From the NCBI RefSeq assembly GCF_000344685.1, contig NW_006920414.1, positions 2,175,577 to 2,239,576 of the forward strand: a DNA stretch of 64,000 bases, written 5' to 3'. This stretch comes from Gloeophyllum trabeum ATCC 11539 (taxonomy: Eukaryota; Basidiomycota; Agaricomycetes; Gloeophyllales; Gloeophyllaceae). Below, piece after piece: positions 47,162 through 56,809 of this stretch; positions within the stretch are counted from its first letter, which is position 1; every line of letters starts with the position of its first letter. A program made the translations under genes and the position numbers. The notes beneath the pieces were generated by a model. The model was not told where the DNA came from, ran no database searches, and saw only the letters and a list, made by a program, of their open reading frames with translations.

Positions 47162-47680
47162 AGGACCCCTGAAAATACCGATGGAGGTTAGATACCAATT
47201 CCGTAAAAAAGTGAGGTCTGGAGGCCGTATGTTAGATACGGTTGCGGTAAAATGTGGCGAAGCGCCCAAGAGGCCGGATACTTTAGTCCCGGTAGAATTG
47301 AGGCTCAATATCCAAGGTCAGATACCATTGTGGTATATACCCGGCTTCTCCCGGCACTCAATCACTGGCTTGTGCAGCCACAATTTGCCCCAATAAATAT
47401 TTGAGCTGAGATTGCACTGTTCTGGCAACATTGGGCCTATATATGGCATATTGTAGCGGATAATGCCTTATTTTGATCAAATTTGGCTAAGAAAAACCCT
47501 TGTGACCAGATCAAAATTCAGAGGTTGGATATCTGGGTCCCGGTAAATCTCGAGCCACACGGCTAGGTTGGTATCGCGTCCCGGTAAAAACAGCCAAATT
47601 ACGCGAAATTCGGTCCCGGTAAAAATGAAGGAAATCAGGTCCTCTGGTATCTAACCTCCATTGGTACTTTCAGGGGTCCT
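47162..47680. mobile_element. MITE-like element, 519 bp, with terminal inverted repeats and 8-bp target-site duplication
   Basis: The left terminus AGGACCCCTGAAAATACCGA is matched in inverse by the right terminus (reads AGGACCCCTGAAAGTACCAA on the other strand); the terminal repeats extend about 36 bp with two mismatches, through GGAGGTTAGATACCA. The octamer GCTGCAAT occurs directly outside both ends (47154-47161 and 47681-47688), a perfect 8-bp target-site duplication. The length of duplication fits hAT- or P-like transposases. The interior has no ORF but several copies of GTCCCGGTA(A/G)A (near 47288, 47538, 47578, 47612). It lies 58 bp upstream of the kinase-like gene's start codon. Confidence 0.85.
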
Positions 47681-47925
47681 GCTGCAATTCAACAGTGACA
47701 TGTCACTTGGGCACGTGATATTGAGTCACTCCCGATCCCCTACTTACTATGTAACTTAGTAGTAGCTGAACTAGTAAGTAAAAGCGTTAACTTCGTTTTT
47801 ATTATGGAGGCCGAAGCCCTCCTGATTCGGCACCCCTTGGCCTGACTTTTGGGTGGCGACACTGCGGATCACCATCCTCAGCCAGGACATCGGGGCGACG
47901 TGGCTGAGGTGCGAGTTGGGCCTAC

Positions 47926-48683
47926 TGTCGGAAAATCTGGAAAAGACTGATAAGCCCTGACAGAACCTGACGGACTGATCAGGCATTATAATGTTATGTT
48001 TCAAGGCTGATAAGCCCTTATCAGGTGTTGTCAGGTTTGGATTAGGTAGGGGCTTCTGGTGGTGCTGTAATATCACAGGAATTCTGTAGTAGATCCTGTC
48101 GGAAACATCTTGAAATACGGTCGTAGCCTTACACGGATTGAGTGTTTTGAAGGTGGCATGTTGACTACGGTAGCATTATAGTCTAAGTCTAAAGTTATGG
48201 CGAAATCTACAAGAGCCGTACGTCAGAGGACGTGAGCGCGAACGACGGTAATTACGAGTCGCCCGGTAAGGCAGTATGTATGATATATATATACCAATGT
48301 GAGACTCACACAGCTATTGTTGCGTAGTGTAGTAGTTATATCATTAGTCTTTACATATATCATCATCGTTCAACTCAAGGCCGCTCGTTCGAATCAAAGT
48401 CCAAGTACCTGTATTAAAGTGACGTCTTAGATAGTGGTGTCGATGACCATCGGGTGGCGTGAGAGGCTCCTCTTTTTCTCATTTCTGGGACCCATGGCCT
48501 TATCCGGGCTTATCATGCCTTATAATGGCTTGTAACCCCCGTCAGGCCTGATCAGCCTGACGGAGGCTTATTCGCGCTTTTCGACCATTTCTGAACCCGA
48601 TAACTCTCCTCAAACCTGATTGACTTATCAGTGCATTATCTGGCATTGTATAGCAATATCATGCTTTTCTGATTTTTCCGACA
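47926..48683. mobile_element. Non-autonomous DNA transposon-like element with TGTCGG...CCGACA ends
   Basis: The left end TGTCGGAAAATCTGGAAAAG and the right end (inverse TGTCGGAAAAATCAGAAAAG) form imperfect terminal inverted repeats of about 20 bp. Subterminal DNA at both ends is full of short repeats (TGATAAG, TTATCAGG, CTGATCAGG, CCTGACGG), as in transposons whose transposase binds subterminal arrays. No ORF of note. No clear target-site duplication is visible, so age or rearrangement is likely. A further TGTCGGAAAC at 48097 may be a nested or internal end. The right end stops 6 bp before the ATG of the secreted-protein copy B. Confidence 0.6.
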
Positions 48684-48689
48684 ACCGCC

Positions 48690-50155
48690 ATGGTTAAAGT
48701 CACTGCATTCGTACTTATGCTCTCCGTAGCCTCCAGTGCGAGCGCGCTGCCCTTCACGAAGCGCATCGCACAGGTAATCTCCCACTCTACGACAAAGTGG
48801 GAAGCCGCTTCCGTACGTTCTCCTTGTCTTACGACCCACGCCCTCCGAAATACTCACTCCCGATTCATATGCGAGCAGAACGCAGTAGGCGGCGGCCAGC
48901 AATGCAACCCCAACGCGGTGAGCCCTGCGACCACCAGAACGCGGCCCACACGAAGGTTGACCTTGCCAAGCAGCTCAGCAACGACGTCGACATGGCACCC
49001 TCCTCGCAGCCGCGGGGCCCTGCGACCAGCAGAACGCGGCCGACGCGATGGTCGACCTTGCCAAGCAGCTCAACAGCGACGCCGACATGGTCAAGTTCGC
49101 GCAGATCTTCGCGCAGCAGCCGCGCAACTCTGTGCGTGCCGTTTCCTCTCTGCCCTCCCATTCTAACCCAGCCACCTCTTTGATTTTTTCCTGATGAGAA
49201 TATTAAATACAGCCGACGTCGCAGGGCGTCCCGTACTGCCAACAAGCCCCGAAGAACACCGAGCTAAACGGGCTCTACCAGTGCCAGTACCCGTCCGCCG
49301 ACAAGACGACCTTCGTTGGCGGCCTCCAGGTCGGCGCGAACGGCATGATCCCCTTCGGCATGGGCGCCCCACTGAGCTCTGTAGGCTCGTGCCCCGCGAA
49401 CCCGTCTGGCCCCATTGCGGACGGGAGCCAGCTCACGGATGTCACGTCCGACCCGGGCGTGGGTCACTCGACGGCTTCTGCAAGTGGTATCTCGACGAGT
49501 ACGGCTAGTGCAGCGGGTAGCGCCGCTAGTAGTGCGACTGCAGGACTGTAACGACGGACATGAAGGCGAGGAGACAGGGAGCGCGAGCGATGCTGCCTCT
49601 GCTACTGCTAGCGCTGCTGCCTCCGCTACCGACAGTGCAGCCGCCTCTGAGAGTGTAGCTGCCTCTGCTACTGAAAGTGCCGCTGCCGCTGCCACTGCTA
49701 GCGTGGCTGCATCTAGCACAGCTGCCGCTTCGGAGAGCGCCGCTGCATCCGTCACTGCCTCTGCCGCTGCCTCCACTGCGTCTTCCAGCAGCGGCGGCAG
49801 CTTCCAGCTCGCCAACGGCCAGGCGGCGCAGCAGCTGAACGCGAAGTTCCCAACCCTCACCGCCGACTCGTCGTGCAACGGTGCGTTCCCCGTTCCCTCC
49901 CCCCCCCTTGTCTTCCTACTGGAATACTCATCGCGATTAGAGGGCGACAACGCGTGCATCGGCAGCAGCTTCGCGCAGTGCGTCGGCGGCAAGTACGTGA
50001 CGACGGCGTGCAACACTGCCGCGGGCCTGACGTGCGCCGCGCTCACGCTCGTGAACAGCGCGGGCACGAGTATCACGTGCACGACGCCCGCGGACGCGCT
50101 CGCAAGGATCGCGGCGACGGGCGCGCAAGGCGGGCTGACGGGGTCGGGGAACTGA
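48690..50155 (+). pseudogene. Secreted Ser/Thr/Ala-rich protein, degraded copy B
   Basis: Exon 1 (48690..48812) encodes MVKVTAFVLMLSVASSASA and the LPFTKR motif, with the last Cys of exon 1 in copy A changed to Ser. Exon 2 carries a deletion plus a partial internal duplication (two diverged copies of the QNAA..VDLAKQL segment, near 48938 and 49029) that shift the frame twice. Exon 3 begins normally (SQGVPYCQQAPKNTELNG) but after the stalk start a large deletion puts a TAA stop at 49549-49551; the original frame resumes in DCNDGHEGEETGSAS. The C-terminal domain and stop (50155) are intact. Intron positions match copy A. Unless unusual splicing rescues it, the gene cannot make a full protein. 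Confidence 0.85.
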
Positions 50156-50738
50156 GTTCCCTTGCCCCGTCCCTTGGATGAGATGAGCCCACCGTATTGG
50201 TTGAGCTGATGTGGGTGGGTGGTCGGCCTGTGGTCGATTTGTTTTGACGAGGCTTGAGGCTTTGCTGGAGAGTGTACGATACGGCTATTTGGTTCATGTT
50301 TTTATCTGTATCGATAGTTACAATGCTCTCTTGTATGTACTGTGTACGTAGCTGTGATGAATGGGACGCCGTGCGTCCTTCATGCTCTCAGTGGAGGGAG
50401 ACCTTCTTGTGCATTGTACATCTATCAAGATCTACTGCTGATATATAGTTCGAAGAACAATTACACGATGGAGTACATGAGGGTATGGATACAAGACGCT
50501 CCGGAGGTATATACATGATATAGGGTCCCATCTGGTACCATTCGATGGTCATGAAGGCAAGAGACAATTGTACCCACAAATCATGTGGGACAAGGGGGTA
50601 TAGCCCCAGACTCTATCAACTGTACTATCCTTTGCGTGCTCTTGCAAAAGGAGTCCGGTAATGGCTCGCGGAAGTTGGGATCGGCCTTGGATAAAATCTC
50701 GCCCGAGATACCACTCCTGGACCAGTTAATAGCACCGT
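48690..50738 (+). repeat. Segmental duplication, unit 2
   Basis: Collinear partner of 41783-44160: secreted-protein copy B, its 3' flank and the last exon of MYND-B. Relative to unit 1 it has lost most of the stalk-coding region. Divergence is uneven: about 13% over exon 1, but nearly identical from 49598 to 49890 against 43000 to 43290. Confidence 0.85.
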
Positions 50739-51614
50739 CTGCGCGAGGGCATGAGTATCCTCCTGCAAGAGGCGCAGCCTGGCAGACTCACACTTCTCCT
50801 CCTTATCCAAGAATTTGTCCGTTATCCGAGGCTTTATCCACGTGAGCTGGCGCACGTCATCCACCTTGACGCGTCCCTCCGTGACGTCCTTCAGGATGTC
50901 CAGCCAATTCCGGAGGAGCACGCGCGTCTCGAACCTTCCCATGACCGCCGCGCCGTGCGGGACCTGCGCGGCCCCGCATACGAGCGAGCAGTACGCGATG
51001 CCGAGCCCGCCCTTGTCGACGATGTCGGCGACCTGCGCGCGCACGTACGGCGGGCGCAGCTCGAGCGGCGGGAGCGGGAGGATCGCCGCGGAGAAGACGG
51101 AGAAGCGGGAGGCGGGCTTCGCGGAGGGGTGGTGCTTCAGGGTGAGCATGAGGTAGTGCGTGAAGATGCGGTCCGGGAAGGCTTCGACTTGCAGGGCGTG
51201 CGAGACGGCGAGGTCGATGACGCCGCGGTGGATCTGGGACGCGCGCGGACGGTGAGCGGAAGCAAGAAAGGACGTATAGAGGAAACGTACAACGGCCCAT
51301 TTGCGCATTTGCTTCACTAGCTGGCCTATGTCACCCTCGACGTTTCCCATTTCCGCCTCGATTGCACACGCGTCTTTGTGCAATTGCCAGTGCGCTTTCT
51401 GGCATTCCTTCCCCTGGTTCTATAGTCAACCAAGAAAAAACGGCACTTGACATGCTATTCATACACGTACGCAATATATGGCAGTTTTGCAACCTGCACG
51501 GCTGTCAGAGAATGGACATGTAGATGGCATACCATACGTACGTGAGCATTTAAATATCTTCTCCGGCACTTGGAAGCAACGCCAGCATTCAGGTTTCGCG
51601 GATTGAGGGGCCAT
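50581..51614 (-). CDS. MYND-finger protein, paralogue B
   Basis: Five exons: 51614..51542, 51493..51471, 51413..51291, 51233..50792, 50738..50581; 272 aa. The finger is ECWRCFQVPEKIFKCSRC, KTAIYC, then GKECQKAHWQLHKDAC, with the full ligand set. The body mirrors paralogue A: RKWAV, IHRGVIDLAVSHALQVEAF, KGGLGIAYCSLVCG and LLRNWLDILKDVTEGRV. The C-terminus is longer than in A (52 against 31 codons in the last exon; ends ESGAIPPCPT). It is intact, whereas its homologue behind secreted copy A is only a relic. It lies convergent with the broken secreted copy B. Function is unknown beyond the protein-binding zinc finger. Confidence 0.87.
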
Positions 51615-52076
51615 AGTAGAGGGGCCTTTCGCAGTGCACTAAGCTGCAGGTTCCAGCTTGATGGCTGGTAAGAGTACTGATAATCAAATAGAACGATAGA
51701 CCGCGAGGCAGTGGCTCGGTCGACAGACGCGTTTTATGAGGTCACCTGACCGTACCCCAATATTCACCCAGAATGGAAGGGCTCGCTCGGGATAAGACTT
51801 TTAGTCAATGGAGCATACGAAACCCACACGAAATCTGTATCGTACTCGCTGTTATACCACTCCTTGCGTTCAGAAGCATCTGGTTTTAGAGAATTTTGAC
51901 GCCTAACTGCCTCTCGCGGGAATCAGGCCCCAGCCAAACCCGTTAATCCCCGACCGTCGGCATCAGTGCATCTCGTCCTGCCAGTATAATATACCTCTTG
52001 CTGTACGATCGGACAGCGATACATACTCGTCGCAATATACCCGCAACCAAGTCCCAATAAATTACCACAAAGCAAC
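51615..52076. other. Intergenic region
   Basis: The interval is 462 bp upstream of MYND-B and downstream of the next minus-strand gene. No coding signal is seen. Confidence 0.4.
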
Positions 52077-53813
52077 CTATCCCTGCACGGATTTGGGACT
52101 GCCACCCCTCGGAGTCGGCGTCCCGCTCCTCACATGCTGCCTTGGACTCGTAGACACAAAACCTGGCGGTGCACCCACAGCCCCAGGTGGCAGCCCAGCA
52201 ACGAGGTACACCGGCATCGCGGGCTGCACCGGCACCGGCGCCTGCCCTTGTCCCTGCTGAGACCCGTCCTGCGCCTGCCCATCCTGCCTGGGCGGGCTTG
52301 GCCCCGGAATGAGATACATCGGCTGCGGCGACGTCGGCGAGTAGGTGTACCCGTACGGGTACGACACCTGCGCGTAGCGCTGCGGGTCCATGAACGCGAG
52401 GTGCGACGCGGTGGGCGAGGCGATCGTCGGCAGCGGCGGCACCGGCACGCCGCCGGGGCTCGTCGCGCGCGAGAGCGTGTACGAGCCCGACGCGAACGAG
52501 CGCGTGTTCGGGTGCGACAGCGTGTACGACCGCGTGGCGCGGCGCGGGCGGCGGTGCGGGTTCGCCTGCGACGTCGTGTTCGAGCGGTGCGTGCGCGAGC
52601 GGTGGTGGGCGGGCTCGCGGTCGCGGTCGCGGTAGCGCGTGTCGGTGGTGGTGCGCGTCGTGCGCCGCGAGTTGACGTCGCGCTCGCCGCTGAGGAGGTC
52701 GACGTCCTTGTGCTTGCTCGTGTACCACGTCCGGTTGGCCTCGCGCTCGCGGTAGCGCGGGTAGAGGTATCTGCTGCGCGGGTTCTCGCCGGGAAAGTAG
52801 TCCGCTGCGACGCGTCCCGTCGCAGACGCAACCCAGGGCAAGTTGCTCAGCTCTTTCAGGAAACGGTGCACACGCGTGAGGTACGAGGTGATCGACGGCG
52901 CGGTCGGTGTGCGCGGGGGAGTGGGCATCTTGTCGTAGTCGGACGTCGGGCGCAGATTCGGCGAGGCGAGGTCGAGGGGGGCGGGTGTGGTAGCTGTCAC
53001 TATGCGACTTGGCCCGGCGTCCCGGTGGACGGCGGTAGAGTCGGTGTCGCCGTGGGCGTACGAGGACGCGGCATTGCCGTTGCCTTCGACACGAGAGCGG
53101 TGTGACGAATGCTTGGACAGAGCGGGCGTGGGCATGCGCGGCTCTGAGGGCACCGGCACGTCCATCTGCACGAAGCTGCTGCTGATATGCGGCGTGGGCT
53201 CGAACTGGGGAAAGGTCGTCCGGAATGGTGGCTCTTCCTCCGCAGCGTGCTTGCGGCCCCAGAGCACCGCCCTGGGCAGCTTCTTCAGGCCAGAGACAAA
53301 GCCGCCCACGAAGCGCTTCTTGCCGCTCTTACCGTGTCCGTCGTCCGGCGGGAGTCCCATCACGTCTCCGATCTCGTCGACCTCCTCGACCGTCTCTGCG
53401 TGCTGCATCTCCGGGTCCGCTTCTGCGGACATGTACTCGAACTCGGGCTCCCCAGTCTCGGACCGCTGGCCTCTTGTCCGGGTTGTCATTGCGGGCGACG
53501 GCGGGCGAATGGCATCAGGAGGGGGAGGGTACTGCTGGGGATTTGCGTCCCAGGTGGTGCCGAAGCTCGCCTGGGTGTCGCGCGACGCAGGACCGGGCGA
53601 GTGCGCGCGGTAGGGCGTCGGTGCGGGCGGGTAATCGGGGTAGGGAATCCATGTGCCGTTGCTCGCGTAGCTGGCTTGGGTGCGCCGCGAGTGCTTCGAG
53701 TTGGACGGCCTGTGTTGGTGGGAGTAGGCGTCGGAGGCGTAGCTCTCCGCCTGGCGGGGGTACGCGGGTTCCAGCCGCGCGTCCTGGTTGCGATACTCGA
53801 TAAAGTCGGACAT
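52077..53813 (-). CDS. Intrinsically disordered protein of unknown function, single exon
   Basis: One uninterrupted 578-codon frame starting MSDFIEYRNQDARLEPAYPR, unusual in this intron-rich window. Composition is rich in Pro, Ser, Arg, Thr and Gln. A short conserved-looking basic patch (KKRFVGGFVSGLKKLPRAVLW, about residues 163-183) and a second ordered patch (SYLTRVHRFLKELSNLPWV, near 320-338, then DYFPGENPRSRY) stand out from the disorder. The C-terminus is Pro/Gly/Gln-rich (GQAQDGSQQGQGQAP). No signal peptide or membrane helix is seen. I do not recognise a family; the two patches with aromatic/basic residues could be membrane- or protein-docking helices. The bias toward GC-rich third positions leaves long open frames on the other strand as shadows. 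Confidence 0.75.
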   Translation of the reverse strand: MSDFIEYRNQDARLEPAYPRQAESYASDAYSHQHRPSNSKHSRRTQASYASNGTWIPYPDYPPAPTPYRAHSPGPASRDTQASFGTTWDANPQQYPPPPDAIRPPSPAMTTRTRGQRSETGEPEFEYMSAEADPEMQHAETVEEVDEIGDVMGLPPDDGHGKSGKKRFVGGFVSGLKKLPRAVLWGRKHAAEEEPPFRTTFPQFEPTPHISSSFVQMDVPVPSEPRMPTPALSKHSSHRSRVEGNGNAASSYAHGDTDSTAVHRDAGPSRIVTATTPAPLDLASPNLRPTSDYDKMPTPPRTPTAPSITSYLTRVHRFLKELSNLPWVASATGRVAADYFPGENPRSRYLYPRYREREANRTWYTSKHKDVDLLSGERDVNSRRTTRTTTDTRYRDRDREPAHHRSRTHRSNTTSQANPHRRPRRATRSYTLSHPNTRSFASGSYTLSRATSPGGVPVPPLPTIASPTASHLAFMDPQRYAQVSYPYGYTYSPTSPQPMYLIPGPSPPRQDGQAQDGSQQGQGQAPVPVQPAMPVYLVAGLPPGAVGAPPGFVSTSPRQHVRSGTPTPRGGSPKSVQG

Positions 53814-54777
53814 ACCAGTGTTACTGTATTGCGAGAGAGCAAAGGTAGAGCCAGTCTACGAGGACAAGAGGCAGCCCGTACCGCGTCTTTAAGGACGCTG
53901 GGCCAACGTGGTCAGGAGCAGAAGACCATGCACAAAGCAGTTCTGGGGAGACGGCCCCGCGCAGCTCGCACACGTGTAGCCACCTTTCATTCCATTCATC
54001 CGCTCGGTACGCAGTTTAGATACCAGACAGATTCAAGAGTTGCCGCAGAGAGCCTTTCAATGTTTAACGTTTAACAGCGAGAGCAAGGAACTCGAGCAGG
54101 ACACAGTCAACTGGAGAGTCTAAGATCTGACGTCATCACGATGATGGTGTAGCTGGGAAAATGGCGGGTCCCGTGGCGACGAGGCGACGTATACAGTAGG
54201 CCTCTCAACCCCGCTTGTGAAGGTGATATGATATGAGAGAAATATACGTAGAATGCAGAAACAGATGACTTTGAGAGTATTGTGGAGGTGATTTGCAGAA
54301 CATACGCGGGCACCCAATTCAAGTCGATGGCGTAACTGTCGAAGGTTTGGCGAGCCCCTGGCGCTGCTCAAGCGAATCGCTGGCAAAGCCATAATAAAGA
54401 TGCCTATCATGCCCAGTGCTGGATCCAGTGGTGAATTGAATGCAAATGGAATTAGACGGTCAACTCTCACAGCATTCAAGAGTCAGGCGGTAGCTCGGGA
54501 CCAGCGATAGGATTGCGAAAATATGACAATGGGATAAAGAAAAAGAGGCGGTAACTTACACGAGCGTTGAATCGTTGGCTTATAAGTTGAGCGAGGGACA
54601 GAAACGAGATAACGAAAAAGGGACCCCAATATCGAAGTATTGGGATCTCCTAAACCATGTGAAAGTCCACCACAGATGGAAGTAGTAAATCCATATTGGG
54701 ATATGTTTGTGGCTGAATAACCCGCACGAATTGCACATGATTCAGATTAGAGCATGACAAGTAGAAAATCCCCTAAA
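53814..54777. other. Intergenic, AT-richer, no gene recognised
   Basis: About 960 bp with only short open frames. The right part adjoins an inverted-repeat element. Nothing else is identified. Confidence 0.4.
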
Positions 54778-54781
54778 CTAT

Positions 54782-55376
54782 CATTTGGGTAGTTTTGCAA
54801 AATTTGCAAAACTACCGCAGCCCCTAGAGAGAGCTCTATACCAAATAAAAAAATTCAGAGACTTTTTAGACATGTAGATATAGACTAGTAGATACCCTCT
54901 GTCAAGTTGATTTATGGAAATATCGAGTGGTCATGGAGAGGGAGGAAGAGGAGGGTGTTTGCAACTGCCTACAGACCGTGTGAACCCTAGATCTGGTACC
55001 CATTCCATGGTTTTTTGCCGGGATTTTGTTTGGACTATACTGGTGTACCATACATTGAGCTACTCAAGCAGCCCGAGTGTGAAGAGATCAAGGATGTAGC
55101 TATAGCGATGCTGTTTTGCAAAACCTCGAGAGGCGGATCGTGACAAAAACGTGATGGATCTCGCGGGGATGTCACGCGTAACAAACTTTTGCAAAACACC
55201 CTGCACACCCCGGCATCTGTCCAGCATCCTCTACACCACGTATTAAAATACAAAAAAATCACAGTTAGGTACATAGAAGTGTGCTACACGATGCCATGAA
55301 AAAAACCTGACGCAAGAGCCAGCGAACTGAGCGCAACACGTCGATTTACAGAGAGCTTTGCAAAACTACCCAAATG
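54782..55376. mobile_element. Inverted-repeat (MITE-like) element, 595 bp, with CTAT flanks
   Basis: A perfect 20-bp terminal inverted repeat, CATTTGGGTAGTTTTGCAAA, is at 54782-54801 and, inverted, at 55357-55376. The tetramer CTAT flanks both sides (54778-54781 and 55377-55380), a candidate 4-bp target-site duplication. TTTGCAAAAC motifs recur internally (near 55112 and 55188). There is no meaningful ORF, so it is non-autonomous if mobile. The transposon class is not assigned. Confidence 0.65.
54788..54816. repeat. Perfect 29-bp palindrome
   Basis: A 14-bp arm GGTAGTTTTGCAAA is followed by a single A and the exact inverse. It overlaps the left terminal repeat of the inverted-repeat element and could form a tight hairpin or be a head-to-head duplication of the terminus. 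Confidence 0.85.
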
Positions 55377-55380
55377 CTAT

Positions 55381-55787
55381 AGTATATTAAATGTCTCCAG
55401 CTTTTCTGCAGATCTTGAGCAACTCAGGGGATCTATTGTACTAAGTAATAGAGAGCTCTTCGGATAACTTGGACGGCTTCAACTTTATCGCTTTCCTGCT
55501 CACCATAATGCTACGCAGTTCTTGTCTGCGGACCAACAGGCCCCCACAAGCCCTTCCACGGCGCCCTCATGACCGACCTCGCCGCCTTGAGAGCGCACTC
55601 GTCGACCGGTACTTGGAATGAGATACACGCTGACGTCAGCACGATGATGGCGGCCGACCACCGATCGCGGTGTCTCTGGCCTGTTCCTCGTCCGCACTCC
55701 ACGGCTGCGACGTTGGCCTGCTTGCTTATAATTGTCCTTTGGACCCCCCACGTTCCTTTCTTTGCTCTGTTTGTGTTCTCTGGTCTC
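55381..55787. other. Upstream region of the PX-domain gene
   Basis: The interval is about 400 bp. The PX gene's frame is open from 55569 (an ATG) but the added residues include a hydrophobic stretch with no family precedent. A pyrimidine-rich leader (CGTTCCTTTCTTTGCTCTG near 55751) directly precedes 55788. Confidence 0.45.
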
Positions 55788-56631
55788 ATGGCTCCTTCGA
55801 CCGTTCATCACGCCGACTCGATGCCCGATCTCCGAGCGCAGCCTGTCCGTGATAGCGCCAGCCATCCGTTCAAGAATAGCCGAAGTCTTTTGGTCCTGAT
55901 ACCGAACAAAATAGACGTCGAAGAGGAGTCCAGATTATATGACGAGCTTTGCGACGTGAGTCGAGCCCGAAATTCAGTGGTAGAATGTAAGAGGCTCATG
56001 CCACCCTGCAGGTCCCCGTACGCCCACCCGCTTACTCTTCCCCTCCCGAGTCACCGCTACAACGGCGTCCGCGGCCTCCTTCAGTATTTTCGAACGACAT
56101 ATGGTTGGAAGATCATGTGGGAGAGAACATGGCGTTCGCAAGGGACGTGAAGATCAGTGGCTGGACAAGCGTTGGCGACAAATTAGGCGGCGCGTATGTC
56201 GGTGTGTACACTCGCCTGTATACGCAATGGAGGTGGCTCAGTCTCCCTCAGTGTATGATTGTGTTATCAAAACTAAGGAGGTAAGTCCTGACAGCCGTTC
56301 TATGCCCCGGGCTGGTGTTGAATGATCTGCGCAGGGCACCGTAATCCACGCACACAAGCGCTTTTCAGATTTTGAAAAGCTCTACACCAACCTCCTCCTC
56401 ACCCTCCCCGTATGTCTGCCCCACTTCCCCTCATTCATACTGCTAACCTTTCTCGTCCAGCGCAACCTCCACCACCTTGTCCCGCAGCTCCCGCCGAAAT
56501 CCGCTCTCGCGAAGTACCGCCCGACGTTCCTTGATAAGCGACGAAGACTACTAGAGCACTGGCTGGCCGCTGTTTTGCTGCATCCCGATATTGGAGGCTG
56601 TAAAGCTGTCGGTAGATGGGTTATGGAGTAG
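55788..56631 (+). CDS. PX-domain protein, Ypt35-like
   Basis: Five exons: 55788..55955, 56012..56201, 56252..56280, 56335..56409, 56461..56631; 210 aa, almost the size of yeast Ypt35 (214 aa). Residues 1-80 are a disordered N-terminus (MAPSTVHHADSMPDLRAQP, then PVRPPAYSSPPESPLQRRPR). The PX domain begins about residue 97 (DVKISGWTSVGDKLGGAYVV) and continues YDCVIKTKEGTVIHAHKRFS with DFEKLYTNLL, the RFSDF motif that binds phosphoinositides. PKSALAKYRPTFLDKRRRLL is the basic/proline loop, and LLHPDIGG is near the end. Such proteins bind PI3P on endosomes and vacuoles; Ypt35 helps recruit Vps13 at membrane contact sites. A start at 55569 in the same frame is possible. Confidence 0.88.
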
Positions 56632-56711
56632 TGTGTAGTGAACTTGCGTTATCGGGATAGGCGTTGAGAGCCTTGGGAGATATTGACCTTAACAACGACA
56701 AAGTCTAATAA

Positions 56712-56809
56712 GGCTCAGTGGTCTAGTAGTATGATTCTCGCTTCGGGTTATTCCAGGCTGTGGCAGCCGAAGATGCGAGAGGTCCCGGGTTCAATTCCCG
56801 GCTGAGCCC
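56712..56809 (+). tRNA. tRNA-Pro (anticodon CGG) with 26-nt intron
   Basis: Acceptor stem GGCTCAG/CTGAGCC and T-arm GGTCCCGGGTTCAATTCCCG are complete. The anticodon loop reads TTCGGG, interrupted one base 3' of the anticodon by about 26 nt (TTATTCCAGGC...CCGAAGA), the canonical intron position. The intron contains CCGAAG, able to pair with the anticodon loop as in other introns removed by the tRNA endonuclease. A- and B-box promoters are internal. Splicing would leave the 2'-phosphate that Tpt1 (31.9-33.0 kb) removes. Confidence 0.95.

Noticed and set aside
48165..48455. Possible solo LTR beginning TGTTGACTACGG, with a TATATATATA core
   Set aside because: GGTGGC occurs near both sides but not exactly adjacent to TG...CA ends, no second LTR or primer site is evident, and the stretch lies within an element with TGTCGG termini. 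Evidence is too weak to call.
55569..55787. 73-residue N-terminal extension of the PX-domain protein
   Set aside because: It would add a hydrophobic segment to a family of about 210 residues. The pyrimidine-rich leader directly upstream of 55788 favours the shorter form. Kept only as an alternative.
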